From assembly GCA_004298675.1 (NCBI GenBank), contig SCRI01000086.1:132055-196054 (forward strand): 64,000 nt of DNA, written 5' to 3'. This document shows, piece by piece, positions 52,028 to 61,612 of the stretch. The position numbers and the translations under genes were made by a program. The first letter of the stretch is position 1. Each line of letters begins with the position of its first letter. Below the pieces are notes generated by a model. That model was not told the DNA's origin. It saw only the letters and a program-made list of their open reading frames with translations, and searched no databases. This DNA comes from a bacterium (lineage in GTDB: Bacteria > Vulcanimicrobiota > Vulcanimicrobiia > Vulcanimicrobiales > SCRA01).

Positions 52028-53211
52028 TTACGTGCTGCCGCAGAGGCCGCGCGCGTGCAGGTTGGCGATCAGCGCGCGTACGCCGAAGTTCCAGGGCGCG
52101 GCAACGTCGCAGGTGGTGACGCGGTTGATCAGCGTGCCCAAGTGGGGCGAGGCGATCGTCACCACGTCTCCGAGCTTGTGCGTGAAGCCGGCGCCGTCGC
52201 GCTCCTGCGTGGGCGCGAACATCGTGCCCAGGAAGAGCGCGAAGCCGTCGGGGTATTGGTGGTGGCCGCCGAAGGTGGCGTCGACCAGTTCCAGCACGTC
52301 GCGGCTGATCTGCGCCATCGAGCTGGTGGCATCGAGCAGAAAGCCATCCTCGCCTTCGACGCGCAGCGTGACTTCGGCACTGCGCACCTCGTCGAGACCG
52401 AAGCCGTCGTCGAAGAGACGCACGAAGGGGCCGATCGCAGTGGAGGCGTTGTTGTCCTTGGCCTTACCGAGTAGCAGCGCGCTGCGCCCTTCGAAGTCGC
52501 GCAGGTTGACGTCGTTGCCGAGCGTTGCGCCGACGACGTGGCCCGTACTCGATGCCACGATCACGATCTCGGGCTCGGGATTGTTCCAATTCGAGCGCGG
52601 GTGCACGGCCACGTCGGCACCGAAGCCGATCGCGGAGAGCGGCTGCGCCTTCGTGAACACCTCCGCGTCGGGACCGATGCCGACTTCTAGATATTGCGAC
52701 CAGAGACCGCGCTCCACGAGTGCCGCGCGCAGTGCCTGCGCCTGCGGTGATCCGGGCCGGATCTTGGAGAGATCCACACCGACTTGCGCCACCAGCGCGC
52801 GCCGCGCGGCCTCGGCGGCGGCGGGATCGCCTTTGGCGTGCTCTTCGACCACGCGCTCGAGCAGGCTTGCGGCGAACGTGACGCCGGCGGCTTTCACGGC
52901 TTGCAGATCGATCGGCGCGAGCAGCCAGGGCTTAGCGGTGTCGCGGTGACGCGGATCGGAGTTGGCCACGAGCTCCGCCACGCTCCCCAGCCGGTGCTTG
53001 CGCGGTGCCGCCGCCACGCGTCCCGCGGGATCGGCGGCGTCGAAGAGCGCCGACGTAGTCGCGGCGGTAGCACTGATGTCGTAGACGCCCTCGTCGTCAA
53101 CGGTGACGACGGAGGGACCCGGAATCGCTCCGGGCACCCAGGCGCGGCCGACGAATGTGCCCATGTAACCGCCGTTGGGAGCACGATAGCGCGTGGCGAT
53201 CTCCAGTGGCG

Positions 53212-53218
<7 letters not shown>
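52028..53218 (-). CDS. Fumarylacetoacetate hydrolase family protein (2-keto-3-deoxy-acid dehydratase type)
   Basis: A 396-residue protein with a C-terminal FAH domain: the metal-binding segment NNPEPEIVIV and GATLGNDVNLRDFEGRSALLLGKAKDNN. The N-terminal half is a separate domain. Long FAH proteins in sugar-acid clusters act as 2-keto-3-deoxy-L-arabonate or -xylonate dehydratases (AraD1/XylX) that yield 2-oxoglutarate semialdehyde, and this is the likely role here rather than tyrosine catabolism. The ATG at 53218 overlaps the transporter ATPase gene by seven bases. Confidence 0.78.
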
Positions 53219-54306
<1,088 letters not shown>

Positions 54307-54321
54307 GTCTTTGCGGTTCCC

Positions 54322-55158
54322 TCAATCCTTCAGCGCGCCGGCCATGCCGGAGACGTAGTGCTCGACGAAGAAGAAATAGATGATGATGACGGGCAGCGTT
54401 CCCAGCAGTGCCCCCGCCATGAGCTGCCCCCACTGAAAGACGTCGCCGCGGATGAGCTCCGTGGTGAGCCCGACCGTGATCGTCTTGTTCGCGCTCGAGA
54501 ACATGTACACCAGGGCATAGAGATACTCGTTCCACGAGAGCGTGAAGCAGAAGATGGTCGAGGAGATCAGCCCCGGCTTGGCCAGCGGGAGCACGATGCG
54601 CGTCATGATCTGGAAGTGGCTAGCGCCGTCGACGCGTCCCGCCTCCTCCAACTCGCGGGGGAGCGTGCGCAGGAAGCCGCTGAGCAGCCACGTGCAGAAC
54701 GGCACGAGGAACGTGGTGTAGATCGGGATCAGCGCCCACAGCTTGTCGAACCAGTGCAGCGCGATCAAGACGTTGGCGAGCGGCAGAAAGAGGATCGCCG
54801 GCGGCACCAGGTAGGCGAAGAAGATGGCGGCGCTCAGCGTCTTCGAGCCCGGGAAGCGCAGACGCACGATGGCGTAGGCGGCCAGGAAGGACACCGCCAC
54901 GCTGAGCGCGGTGGCCCCTACCGATACCAGCAGCGTGTTGGCGAACCAGTGCAGGTACTGCGTCCCTGCCACCAGATCCACCACGTGCTTGAAGGTGGGG
55001 TGAAAGATCCACCAGGGATTGGGCGTGGTGAGCAGCTCGTGGTCGGCCTTGAACGTGGTGAGCAGCATCCAGTAGAACGGCACGAACATGAAGACGAAGT
55101 AGCATGTCAGCGGTACGTAGATGCGCAGCCAGGGTTTGCTCGCGCTGCTTGCGCTCAT
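54322..55158 (-). CDS. Carbohydrate ABC transporter permease (MalG/UgpE type)
   Basis: A 278-residue membrane protein with six predicted helices and the EAA loop EEAGRVDGASHFQIMTRIVLP, which contacts the ATPase. FNPWWIF-like segment PNPWWIFHPTFKH after the first helix is common in MalG-type permeases. I prefer the ATG at 55158 (MSASSAS); an ATG at 55176 would overlap the preceding permease by 11 bases. Confidence 0.92.
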   Translation of the reverse strand: MSASSASKPWLRIYVPLTCYFVFMFVPFYWMLLTTFKADHELLTTPNPWWIFHPTFKHVVDLVAGTQYLHWFANTLLVSVGATALSVAVSFLAAYAIVRLRFPGSKTLSAAIFFAYLVPPAILFLPLANVLIALHWFDKLWALIPIYTTFLVPFCTWLLSGFLRTLPRELEEAGRVDGASHFQIMTRIVLPLAKPGLISSTIFCFTLSWNEYLYALVYMFSSANKTITVGLTTELIRGDVFQWGQLMAGALLGTLPVIIIYFFFVEHYVSGMAGALKD

Positions 55159-55165
55159 CACGATC

Positions 55166-56092
55166 CTATTTCTCACGCATGGCGCGCAGCGCGAAGTATG
55201 CCAGAACGATCATGAAGGGGAGCGTCGAGATGGCGATGGCGGCACCCTGACCGAGGTTGCCGCTAGGGATGGCGCGTTGATAGGCGAGGGTCGTGAAAAC
55301 TTGAGTGCCGTTCACCGGGCCGCCCTGGGTCATCGTCCAAATCAATTGGAAGTCGGTGATCGTCCAGATCGACGAGAAGCAGACCAGGATCGTGGTCAGC
55401 GGCGCGAGCAGCGGCCAGATGATATGGCGGAACGAGGCCCAGCCGCCGGCGCCGTCGATGGCCGCCGCTTCCAGCAGCTCCGCGGGAATCGACTGGAGTC
55501 CGGCCATGAAGCCGATGGCGAAGTACGGCACGCCGCGCCAGACGTTGACTACGATCAATGAGACGCGCGCGTTCCACTCCGTGCCGAGAAAGTTGATGGC
55601 GTGGTGGATGAGTCCCAGGCGCTCGAACAGCCAGCTGATGCCGCTGAACTGCGGATCGAGCAGCCACTGCCACGCCAGCACCGCCAGCACCGTCGGTGCC
55701 ACCCATGGCAGCAGCATGAGCGAACGCGCCGCACGGTAGCCGCGGAAGCGTTGGTTGAGCACCATCGCCAGTGCTAAGCCGATGCTCAGCTTGAGCGCCT
55801 CTGAGCCTACCGTGTAGAGGATCGAATAGAACGTGGCCGCGCGATAGGTGGGATCGGCGAAGAGCGCGGTAAAGTTCGCCAGTCCCACGAAATGCCCGGC
55901 GTTGCCGAGCGTCGCGCTCGTCAGTCCGAGCCACACACCGAAGACGAGCGGGTAGGCGACGAGCGCAGCCAAGAGACCCACCGCTGGGGCCGCAAGCAGC
56001 GGCCCCAAGACGGCGGGCGTATCGGCCGCCCTGCGTAGACGCTCGAAGAGCGTGGGGGTTCTTGCCGCCAGCGCGGGGGCGGCCTCAGCCAT
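55166..56092 (-). CDS. Carbohydrate ABC transporter permease (MalF/UgpA type)
   Basis: A 308-residue membrane protein with six predicted helices. The EAA loop appears as LLEAAAIDGAGGWASFRHIIWP. NAGHFVGLANFTALFADPTYRAA is the conserved extracytoplasmic segment of MalF/UgpA permeases. It pairs with the MalG-type permease just downstream. The start overlaps the binding-protein gene by eight bases. Confidence 0.93.
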   Translation of the reverse strand: MAEAAPALAARTPTLFERLRRAADTPAVLGPLLAAPAVGLLAALVAYPLVFGVWLGLTSATLGNAGHFVGLANFTALFADPTYRAATFYSILYTVGSEALKLSIGLALAMVLNQRFRGYRAARSLMLLPWVAPTVLAVLAWQWLLDPQFSGISWLFERLGLIHHAINFLGTEWNARVSLIVVNVWRGVPYFAIGFMAGLQSIPAELLEAAAIDGAGGWASFRHIIWPLLAPLTTILVCFSSIWTITDFQLIWTMTQGGPVNGTQVFTTLAYQRAIPSGNLGQGAAIAISTLPFMIVLAYFALRAMREK

Positions 56093-57401
56093 AGATGGCT
56101 TTCAGCCGGTTCTCGGCGCGTTGGATGGCTTGTTTTGGCGGCATGTCGTTGACGCAGGCGTCGGCAAACATGTCGACCACGATGAAGTCGTTCAACGCGG
56201 TCGCCGCCTCTTTGCCGGGAGCCCCCGCGAAACCGTCGGAGAGTTCGCCGACCATGGCGTCGCGATAGGGCGTGACGTTGGGATTGCTTGTCCACACCGG
56301 CAGACTGCGGTAGCCGCGCGCGGCCGGCGTCACGTAGCCGTTCATCGCCGTCACCCACGCGTCGGCCTGCTTGCGCTCGAGCATGAAGCGCAGATATTCC
56401 TTGGCTGCCTTCGGGTAGCTCGAGTACTTGAAGATGAAGGCTTGCGTGAAGAGGTTGAAGGGCGTGGGGCGATTGACCGGTCCCATCGGGATCGGTGCGT
56501 TGATCGTGTCGGCAAAGATCTGCGGGAAGCTCTCCTTGGCTACCACCCAGATGCTGATACCGTTGATGGTCCACGAGATGTCGCCGGCGAGGAAGGCTTT
56601 GTTGTTGGAGGGATCGAGCCACGACGAGACACCCGGGATCATCGTCTCGTACAGCTCCTTGGCGTACTCCAAAGCGTGGACCGTCTGCGGCGAGTTGATC
56701 GCGACGGAGCCGTCCGGGTTGACCTGTTTGCCGCCGAAGCCCCAGAGGAGCGAGTGGGCCCAGGTATTGGCGTCACCGACGGCGTGCCCCAAGGCTAGAC
56801 CGCAGGGATGGCCGTTCTTTTTCAAGGCTTTGGAGAGTTTCAGGAGACCGCCGAGGTTCTTGGGGAACTCGTGGAAGCCGGCTTGCTCCACCCAACTCTT
56901 CCGGTACACTGCCGCGGCGCCCGCCACGCCGATGGGAACGGCGATCCAACGCCGCTCCTTCGTGTCGTAGCCGTACTCACGTGAGACGGGATACCAGCCG
57001 CCGCCGTCGTGGCCCAGGTAGTTGGCGAGATCCGAGACGTCGACCAGTTTGTCGGGATAGATGAAGGGCGCGTCGTACCAGCCCATCACGATGTCGGGCC
57101 CCGAGTTGACCTGCGCCGAGAGCGCGGCCTTGGGTGAGACGTCCGTCCAGGAGAGGTACTGCACCTCGACCGGAATGCCGGTGAGCTTGGTGAAGAGCTG
57201 CGTATTCGCGTTCCACGCGGCCTCGTCGCTCTTGACGAAGCCGCTCCAGCGCAGGAGTTGGAGCTTGGCGCCGCTCTCGGGCGTAAACATCGGTGTGTAG
57301 GCGGCGGCCTGCGCGCCGGCCGTGTCGAGCAGGACGCCGGCGGCCGTCGCGGCGACGGCACCGGTGCCTACGAGGAACTCACGTCGATCGAGCGATCTCA
57401 T
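56085..57401 (-). CDS. Carbohydrate ABC transporter solute-binding protein (Tat-exported)
   Basis: A 438-residue extracytoplasmic receptor of solute-binding family 1. The signal is Tat type: DRREFLVGTGAVAATAAG. The mature part contains LQLLRWSGFVK and the family 1 patterns FTKLTGIPVEVQYLSW and GPDIVMGWYDAP. It delivers a sugar or sugar acid to the permeases encoded downstream. The gene lies 60 bases after the GntR regulator gene on the same strand. Confidence 0.92.
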   Translation of the reverse strand: MRSLDRREFLVGTGAVAATAAGVLLDTAGAQAAAYTPMFTPESGAKLQLLRWSGFVKSDEAAWNANTQLFTKLTGIPVEVQYLSWTDVSPKAALSAQVNSGPDIVMGWYDAPFIYPDKLVDVSDLANYLGHDGGGWYPVSREYGYDTKERRWIAVPIGVAGAAAVYRKSWVEQAGFHEFPKNLGGLLKLSKALKKNGHPCGLALGHAVGDANTWAHSLLWGFGGKQVNPDGSVAINSPQTVHALEYAKELYETMIPGVSSWLDPSNNKAFLAGDISWTINGISIWVVAKESFPQIFADTINAPIPMGPVNRPTPFNLFTQAFIFKYSSYPKAAKEYLRFMLERKQADAWVTAMNGYVTPAARGYRSLPVWTSNPNVTPYRDAMVGELSDGFAGAPGKEAATALNDFIVVDMFADACVNDMPPKQAIQRAENRLKAIYG

Positions 57402-57461
57402 ATCCGAGTTGCCTCCTTGTCGTCAAGCGAAGATGTATTCGGGTACGGGAAGCTGCGTCTC

Positions 57462-58175
57462 TTATAAGTTCAAGAGTGCCTTGACGTCACGTTCCGTTCC
57501 CGCGAGGTGTTTGCGCATGGCCGTGCGCGCGGCGGCGCCGTCACCGCGCTTCACGGCGCGAAAGATCGCGACGTGATCGCGCAGTGCCCGCTTGAGCACG
57601 CCGGGCAGCGAACTGGTGGTCTGCTGGCTGAAGGTCAAGAGCTCGCGCATCGAGTCACCCATCTTGATCAGCGCGCGATTGCGTGTGGCCTGCAAGAGCG
57701 CGCGATGGAAGACGGCGTCGGCATGACTGAAGGCGACGTGATCCTCTACCGTGCCCTGCATCAGCCGGACCGCCGACTGCATGGCCTGGAGGTCGTCTTC
57801 CTCCGCGCGTTCGGCCGCTAGCGCAGCGACTTCGCACTCGAAGATGCGGCGCGCCTCCATGAGGTCCTGCAGCACGGAGACCATGGTGCCGCGCTCGCGC
57901 CGGGCCGCCAGGATGTCGACGTCGAGCGGATCCCAGGACTCGGGCTCCGTGATACGGGTGCCGGCACCGTGCCGGATCTCTACGAGGCCTTTCTCCGAGA
58001 GCACGCGCAGGGCTTCGCGAACGACGGCACGTGAGGCGCCGAACTGCATCGCCATCTCCGGCTCGGAGGGGAGAAACGTGCCGGGCTCAAGCTCGCCCGA
58101 GACGATGCGCCCCACGATCGCTTCCACGATCTGAACGTGCAGACGCTTCGCCTCGACAGGCTTGTAGCGTGTCAT
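57462..58175 (-). CDS. GntR family regulator, FadR/FCD type
   Basis: A 237-residue repressor-type regulator. The N-terminal winged helix has GELEPGTFLPSEPEMAMQFGASRAVVREALRVLSEKGLVE (seen in full around residues 25-65; given here only by its key part PSEPEMA and SRAVVREALRVL). The C-terminal all-helical FCD ligand domain (residues 85-230) contains the metal-binding His pattern FHRALLQATRN and RDHVAIFRAV. It lies head-to-head with the aldolase gene, with an operator-like site in between, and directly upstream of the sugar importer operon. The ATG at 58175 is used. Confidence 0.9.
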   Translation of the reverse strand: MTRYKPVEAKRLHVQIVEAIVGRIVSGELEPGTFLPSEPEMAMQFGASRAVVREALRVLSEKGLVEIRHGAGTRITEPESWDPLDVDILAARRERGTMVSVLQDLMEARRIFECEVAALAAERAEEDDLQAMQSAVRLMQGTVEDHVAFSHADAVFHRALLQATRNRALIKMGDSMRELLTFSQQTTSSLPGVLKRALRDHVAIFRAVKRGDGAAARTAMRKHLAGTERDVKALLNL

Positions 58176-58183
58176 GTGGTATA

Positions 58184-58204
58184 GTTGTCTAGTGAGTCTA
58201 CAAC
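58184..58204. promoter_or_regulatory. Putative GntR operator, site C
   Basis: GTTGTC-N9-TACAAC, with TGA in the centre, lies between the divergent regulator (start 58175) and aldolase (start 58227) genes. It resembles sites A (47908-47928) and B (39236-39256). Its position next to the regulator gene makes GntR the obvious candidate to bind all three. Confidence 0.62.
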
Positions 58205-58226
58205 ATCCTACCGCGGGGGAAGAGCA

Positions 58227-59033
58227 GTGCGCGCGAATGGTTTGAGAGATCTCTGGCAATCGGGCGAGGCGGCGATCAACGGCTGGCTCGCGATTCCAAG
58301 TTCGTTTTCGGCCGAAGTGATGGCGCACGCCGGCTGGAACTCGCTCACGGTCGACATGCAGCACGGCTGCGTCGACTACCAGACGGCGGTGACGCTGCTG
58401 CAGGCAATCTCCACGACGCCGACGGTGCCGTTGGTGCGCGTGCCGTGGAACGATCCCGGCATCATCATGAAGTCGCTGGATGCCGGCGCCTATGGTGTGA
58501 TCTGCCCCATGGTCAACAGCCGCGCGGATGCCGAGCGTTTCGTGCAGGCGTGCCGCTATCCACCGCAGGGGTATCGCAGCTCCGGTCCCATCCGCGCTTC
58601 GCTATACGGCGGCAGCGACTACCAGCTGCACGCCAATCAGACCGTGCTCGCCTTCGCGATGATCGAGACGAAAGAGGCGCTGGAACGCGCCGACGAGATC
58701 CTCTCGACGCCGGGCCTCGACGCCGTCTATATCGGCCCCGCGGACTTGAGCTTCTCGCTCACGGGGCGCTTCGGTTTCGATCATGCCGAAGGGACCGTGC
58801 AGTTCCAAGCCGTCGAGCGAATCCTCGCCGCGGCCAAGCGCAATGGAGTCGCGGCGGGCATTCACACCGGCTCTCCCAACTATGCCGCGAAAATGATCGC
58901 GCTCGGTTTCAACCTCGTGACCATCAACTCCGACGCGAAGCTGCTCGATGCCGCTGCCCGTGCGGCCGTCGCGCAGGCGCGCGCCGGCGGCGGCGAGGTG
59001 TCTGCGACCGTTTCGGCTTCCTCGCCGTATTAG
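58227..59033 (+). CDS. HpcH/HpaI family aldolase (2-keto-3-deoxy acid / 4-hydroxy-2-oxo acid aldolase)
   Basis: A 268-residue class II aldolase. It shows GWNSLTVDMQHG with the catalytic base region, the metal-binding Glu in FAMIETKEALE, Asp in VYIGPADLSFS, and the VPLVRVPWND substrate strand. Family members split 2-keto-3-deoxy sugar acids to pyruvate and an aldehyde. The GTG at 58227 is preceded by GGGGGAAGAG, a good ribosome site; the frame runs upstream to 58185 through the operator. It probably ends the same sugar-acid pathway. Confidence 0.89.
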   Translation: MRANGLRDLWQSGEAAINGWLAIPSSFSAEVMAHAGWNSLTVDMQHGCVDYQTAVTLLQAISTTPTVPLVRVPWNDPGIIMKSLDAGAYGVICPMVNSRADAERFVQACRYPPQGYRSSGPIRASLYGGSDYQLHANQTVLAFAMIETKEALERADEILSTPGLDAVYIGPADLSFSLTGRFGFDHAEGTVQFQAVERILAAAKRNGVAAGIHTGSPNYAAKMIALGFNLVTINSDAKLLDAAARAAVAQARAGGGEVSATVSASSPY

Positions 59034-59038
59034 GAGGC

Positions 59039-59263
59039 ATGAAGGCGGTTGTCATTCCCCACGTGCATGGCGCGTGGACGGTTTCTCATGTCGCGGTTCC
59101 GGAGCCCAAGAGCGACGAGGTGCTTCGTCGTGCCCGCGCGTTTGTTCGAGCAGCGGGGGCGCATCGTAGCGTCGGGACAGAACGGCGCGTGGTACTTGTA
59201 CGAACGGCGCCGGAATGGGTGCCTCCACAGAATCTCCACACTTATGTGGCAAACTGTATGTGA
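59039..59263 (+). pseudogene. Truncated zinc-type alcohol dehydrogenase N-terminus
   Basis: The frame starts MKAVVIPHVHGAWTV and continues VAVPEPKSDEVL, which is the N-terminal strand pattern of medium-chain zinc alcohol dehydrogenases. After EVL (about base 59133) the homology is lost: the expected I-x-V-x-A-S-G-x-C metal segment is replaced by an arginine-rich run that ends at a stop after 74 codons. GGAGG precedes the ATG, so the start signals survive. The break probably marks the junction with the redox island to the right. Confidence 0.6.
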
Positions 59264-59781
59264 TGACACGGGGGCACTTTTTGGGTTTTGCGGCACTGCT
59301 GACGACTGCCGCATGTAATCGTTCCGCGGATGCAACGGCTGTAGGCGGTCTTCAGGGGCTGGTGGGTCGACCCGTACCGAATTTTTCGGTCCCCCGGCTC
59401 GGGGGCGGAACCGGCTCTCTGGCGGACTATCGTGGAAAGGCGGTGCTTGCCAATCTTTGGGCCACGTGGTGCCCGCCTTGCCGGCACGAGATGCCGAATC
59501 TCGAACGGCTCTACCATACCTATGCGCCGCACGGTTTCGTGATCGTTGGGATCGACCAGGGTGAAGCGGCGAGCGTCGTGGCCGCGTATATCAAGAAGGT
59601 CGGCGTCACCTACCCGATCCTGCTCGACAACGATCAGCAATACGGTCCGGCCTTTCAGGCCGTGGGATTGCCGACGAGCGTATTCGTCAAACGCGACGGT
59701 ACAGTGTCCGCCGCGTTTGACGGCGAGTTGACGTATGAGAAGATGCGCGCGAACGCGCAAGCTGCGCTCGGAGCGAAGTAG
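59263..59781 (+). CDS. TlpA/ResA-like thiol-disulfide oxidoreductase lipoprotein
   Basis: A 172-residue protein with a lipoprotein signal (LLTTAACN, Cys18) and a thioredoxin-fold TlpA/ResA domain. The active site is NLWATWCPPCRHEMP, and the cis-Pro loop is GLPTSVFV. Such proteins reduce disulfides outside the membrane, for instance in cytochrome c maturation, and receive electrons from CcdA-type carriers. A CcdA-like gene lies 1.8 kb downstream on the other strand. The ATG at 59263 has only a weak ribosome site. Confidence 0.88.
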   Translation: MTRGHFLGFAALLTTAACNRSADATAVGGLQGLVGRPVPNFSVPRLGGGTGSLADYRGKAVLANLWATWCPPCRHEMPNLERLYHTYAPHGFVIVGIDQGEAASVVAAYIKKVGVTYPILLDNDQQYGPAFQAVGLPTSVFVKRDGTVSAAFDGELTYEKMRANAQAALGAK

Positions 59782-59810
59782 TCCCGCGGCGTGCCTGGCG
59801 GGCCGCGGGA
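59782..59810 (+). terminator. Hairpin after the TlpA-like gene
   Basis: TCCCGCGGC (59782-59790) and GCCGCGGGA (59802-59810) form a perfect 9-bp stem with an 11-base loop, directly after the stop codon. No T-run follows, so it may be an attenuator or stabilising hairpin rather than a full terminator. Confidence 0.45.
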
Positions 59811-59840
59811 GCGTGACAACGGCAGCGCGAATCGGTAGGC

Positions 59841-60506
59841 ATGCCACGAGTGCTCCTCGTCGATGACGACCCGGTGGTGTACGACGCGATTACACCGTAT
59901 GCCAGAAGAGAGCGGTGGGATCTGCGTTGGGCTCGCTCGGTGGGAGAGGCTACGCAGGCAATCGAAGGCGCGCCTCCCGACGTCGTGCTGCTGGACCGTG
60001 GGCTACCCGGCGTCGCCGGCGATGCCCTCGCCGCTCGGTTGAGCAAACTCGGTGCGCCGTTTCTCATGCTCACCGCGCTGACGGACGAGCCCGACCGGTT
60101 ATCTGGATTCGACCTGGGGGCGGATGATTACGTCGTCAAACCGTTCAGCGTTCCAGAGCTGGTTCGGCGCGTTCACGTCGTGTTACGCCGGCGCGGATCA
60201 CCTCGAATCCGGTTGCCGGGCGGCGTTGAGCTCGATAGCGAGGCACGTTTGGTGCGAGTGGCCGGCCGCACCGTGTCTCTGACCGCCACTGAATACGCTC
60301 TCTTCGAGCGCATGGCGCGGTCTCCGGATCGCGTTTACTCGCGCGAGGAGCTTGCTTCTCTCTGCGATTTGGATCTCGATACGTCCGATCGGGTCATCGA
60401 CTCGCATGTCAAGAACATTCGAAAGAAACTCCGGGGCGCCGGAAGCATGCATCCGGCGATCGAGACCGTCGTTGGGGTGGGCTACGTCGTGCGAGAAGAA
60501 CGATGA
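59841..60506 (+). CDS. OmpR-family response regulator
   Basis: A 221-residue regulator. The receiver domain has VLLVDDDP with the acidic pair, the phospho-acceptor Asp in VVLLDRGLPG (about residue 53), and the DDYVVKPFS lysine. The C-terminal winged helix shows LTATEYALFERMARSPDRVYSREEL in part and SHVKNIRKKLRG recognition helix. It overlaps the histidine kinase gene by four bases. The target genes are likely within the redox island, but this is inference. Confidence 0.93.
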   Translation: MPRVLLVDDDPVVYDAITPYARRERWDLRWARSVGEATQAIEGAPPDVVLLDRGLPGVAGDALAARLSKLGAPFLMLTALTDEPDRLSGFDLGADDYVVKPFSVPELVRRVHVVLRRRGSPRIRLPGGVELDSEARLVRVAGRTVSLTATEYALFERMARSPDRVYSREELASLCDLDLDTSDRVIDSHVKNIRKKLRGAGSMHPAIETVVGVGYVVREER

Positions 60507-61612
60507 CGCTTGCGGGACGCGTTACGCTTGCTTGTGCCATCGTGATGGGCGTTGGCATGGTTATCGCGGGACTCTTGATGCGAGTGACGATCGATCATTC
60601 CCTAGAGCCTTACGCGCGGCAATTCGTGATGATGCGGCAGATGATGGATGCCGGACCGGACCTCCCCGGCATTCTCGCAGCGGTAGATTGGGCGATGTTG
60701 CTATCCACGGTCGTCGCGATCGTCGTCGGGTGCCTCATCTCGTGGTTGCTCGGCGCGGAGCTCGCGCGTTCCGTCGTGGCCGTGCGCCGAGGCCTCGATC
60801 GCTTTGCCGCAGGCCAGCTTACTCAGCCGATCGATGCTCAGGGGCCGAGCGAGCTTCAATCGATTGCGGACGCCGCCAACGGCATGGCGCGGCAACTGCA
60901 TCAGTCGCGGCAGCTCGAGCGTGAGCTGGTTGCAGGAGTCGCGCACGACCTTGCGCATCCGGTCATCGGAATGCGAGGGACCGTGGAAGGCATTCGCGAT
61001 GGACTGGTAGACGCCGCAGACGGGCGGACGATCGATCGATTGCTGATGAATCTCGATACGCTCGAAGCGACGTTGACCGATCTTCGGGACGTCGCCGCGG
61101 TGAACGCGGGCCGTATCCAGATCTCGCTGGGTGATGTGGACATGCCGCGCGTTGCCGCGAGCGTCCATGATGCGTATGCGGATCTGGCGGCGCAAAAGGG
61201 TGTCGTTCTCGAACTCGACCGCGAAGGGAAGGCAAACGTACTCGTACGCTCTGACGAGCAGCGTCTCCACCGCATCTTGAGCAACCTCGTCCTCAATGCG
61301 TTGCACGCGACGGCGCCCGGTGGCAGCGTACGTATCGGGGCTCGGACAGAGGCTGCCCGCGCGGTTGTATTCGTCGAAGATGCAGCCGGCGCAGAGTCCA
61401 CTGCACGTATTCGGTCTGCACTGGAGGCTGGTTCGGGTGGTGGCCTCGGCTTGCACGTCGTCAGGGCTCTCTCCTCGGCGCTACATGCGGAGGTCCGTGT
61501 CCGAGAGGGCGTTGCCGGTACGGTCGTCGAGGTCGAGTTGCCGGTCCATCGCGCCGGGTTCGTGCCGCCGGAAGCGTTATCTGCCTTTGGAAACAGCGGC
61601 GGCCGTAACTAG
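60503..61612 (+). CDS. Sensor histidine kinase
   Basis: A 369-residue membrane kinase. Two membrane helices (about residues 4-26 and 62-85) flank a very short extracytoplasmic loop of about 35 residues, then a HAMP domain, the H-box VAGVAHDLAHPVIGMRG with the phospho-acceptor His, an N-box NLVLNALHATAPGG and a G-box GGGLGLHVVRALS. The small sensor loop contains no cysteine or obvious metal ligand cluster except methionines (MMRQMMD), which could bind copper or silver. The gene is convergent with the CcdA-like gene and overlaps it by four bases. Confidence 0.92.
   Translation: MTLAGRVTLACAIVMGVGMVIAGLLMRVTIDHSLEPYARQFVMMRQMMDAGPDLPGILAAVDWAMLLSTVVAIVVGCLISWLLGAELARSVVAVRRGLDRFAAGQLTQPIDAQGPSELQSIADAANGMARQLHQSRQLERELVAGVAHDLAHPVIGMRGTVEGIRDGLVDAADGRTIDRLLMNLDTLEATLTDLRDVAAVNAGRIQISLGDVDMPRVAASVHDAYADLAAQKGVVLELDREGKANVLVRSDEQRLHRILSNLVLNALHATAPGGSVRIGARTEAARAVVFVEDAAGAESTARIRSALEAGSGGGLGLHVVRALSSALHAEVRVREGVAGTVVEVELPVHRAGFVPPEALSAFGNSGGRN

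Noticed and set aside
57402-57461. A fourth copy of the GntR operator before the sugar importer operon
   Set aside because: Only a half-site-like CTTGACGAC (minus strand, near 57420) is present; the other arm does not match.
59049-59318. Plus-strand frame of 89 codons overlapping the broken dehydrogenase and the TlpA-like gene
   Set aside because: No recognisable family and no ribosome site; probably a shadow frame across the rearrangement junction.
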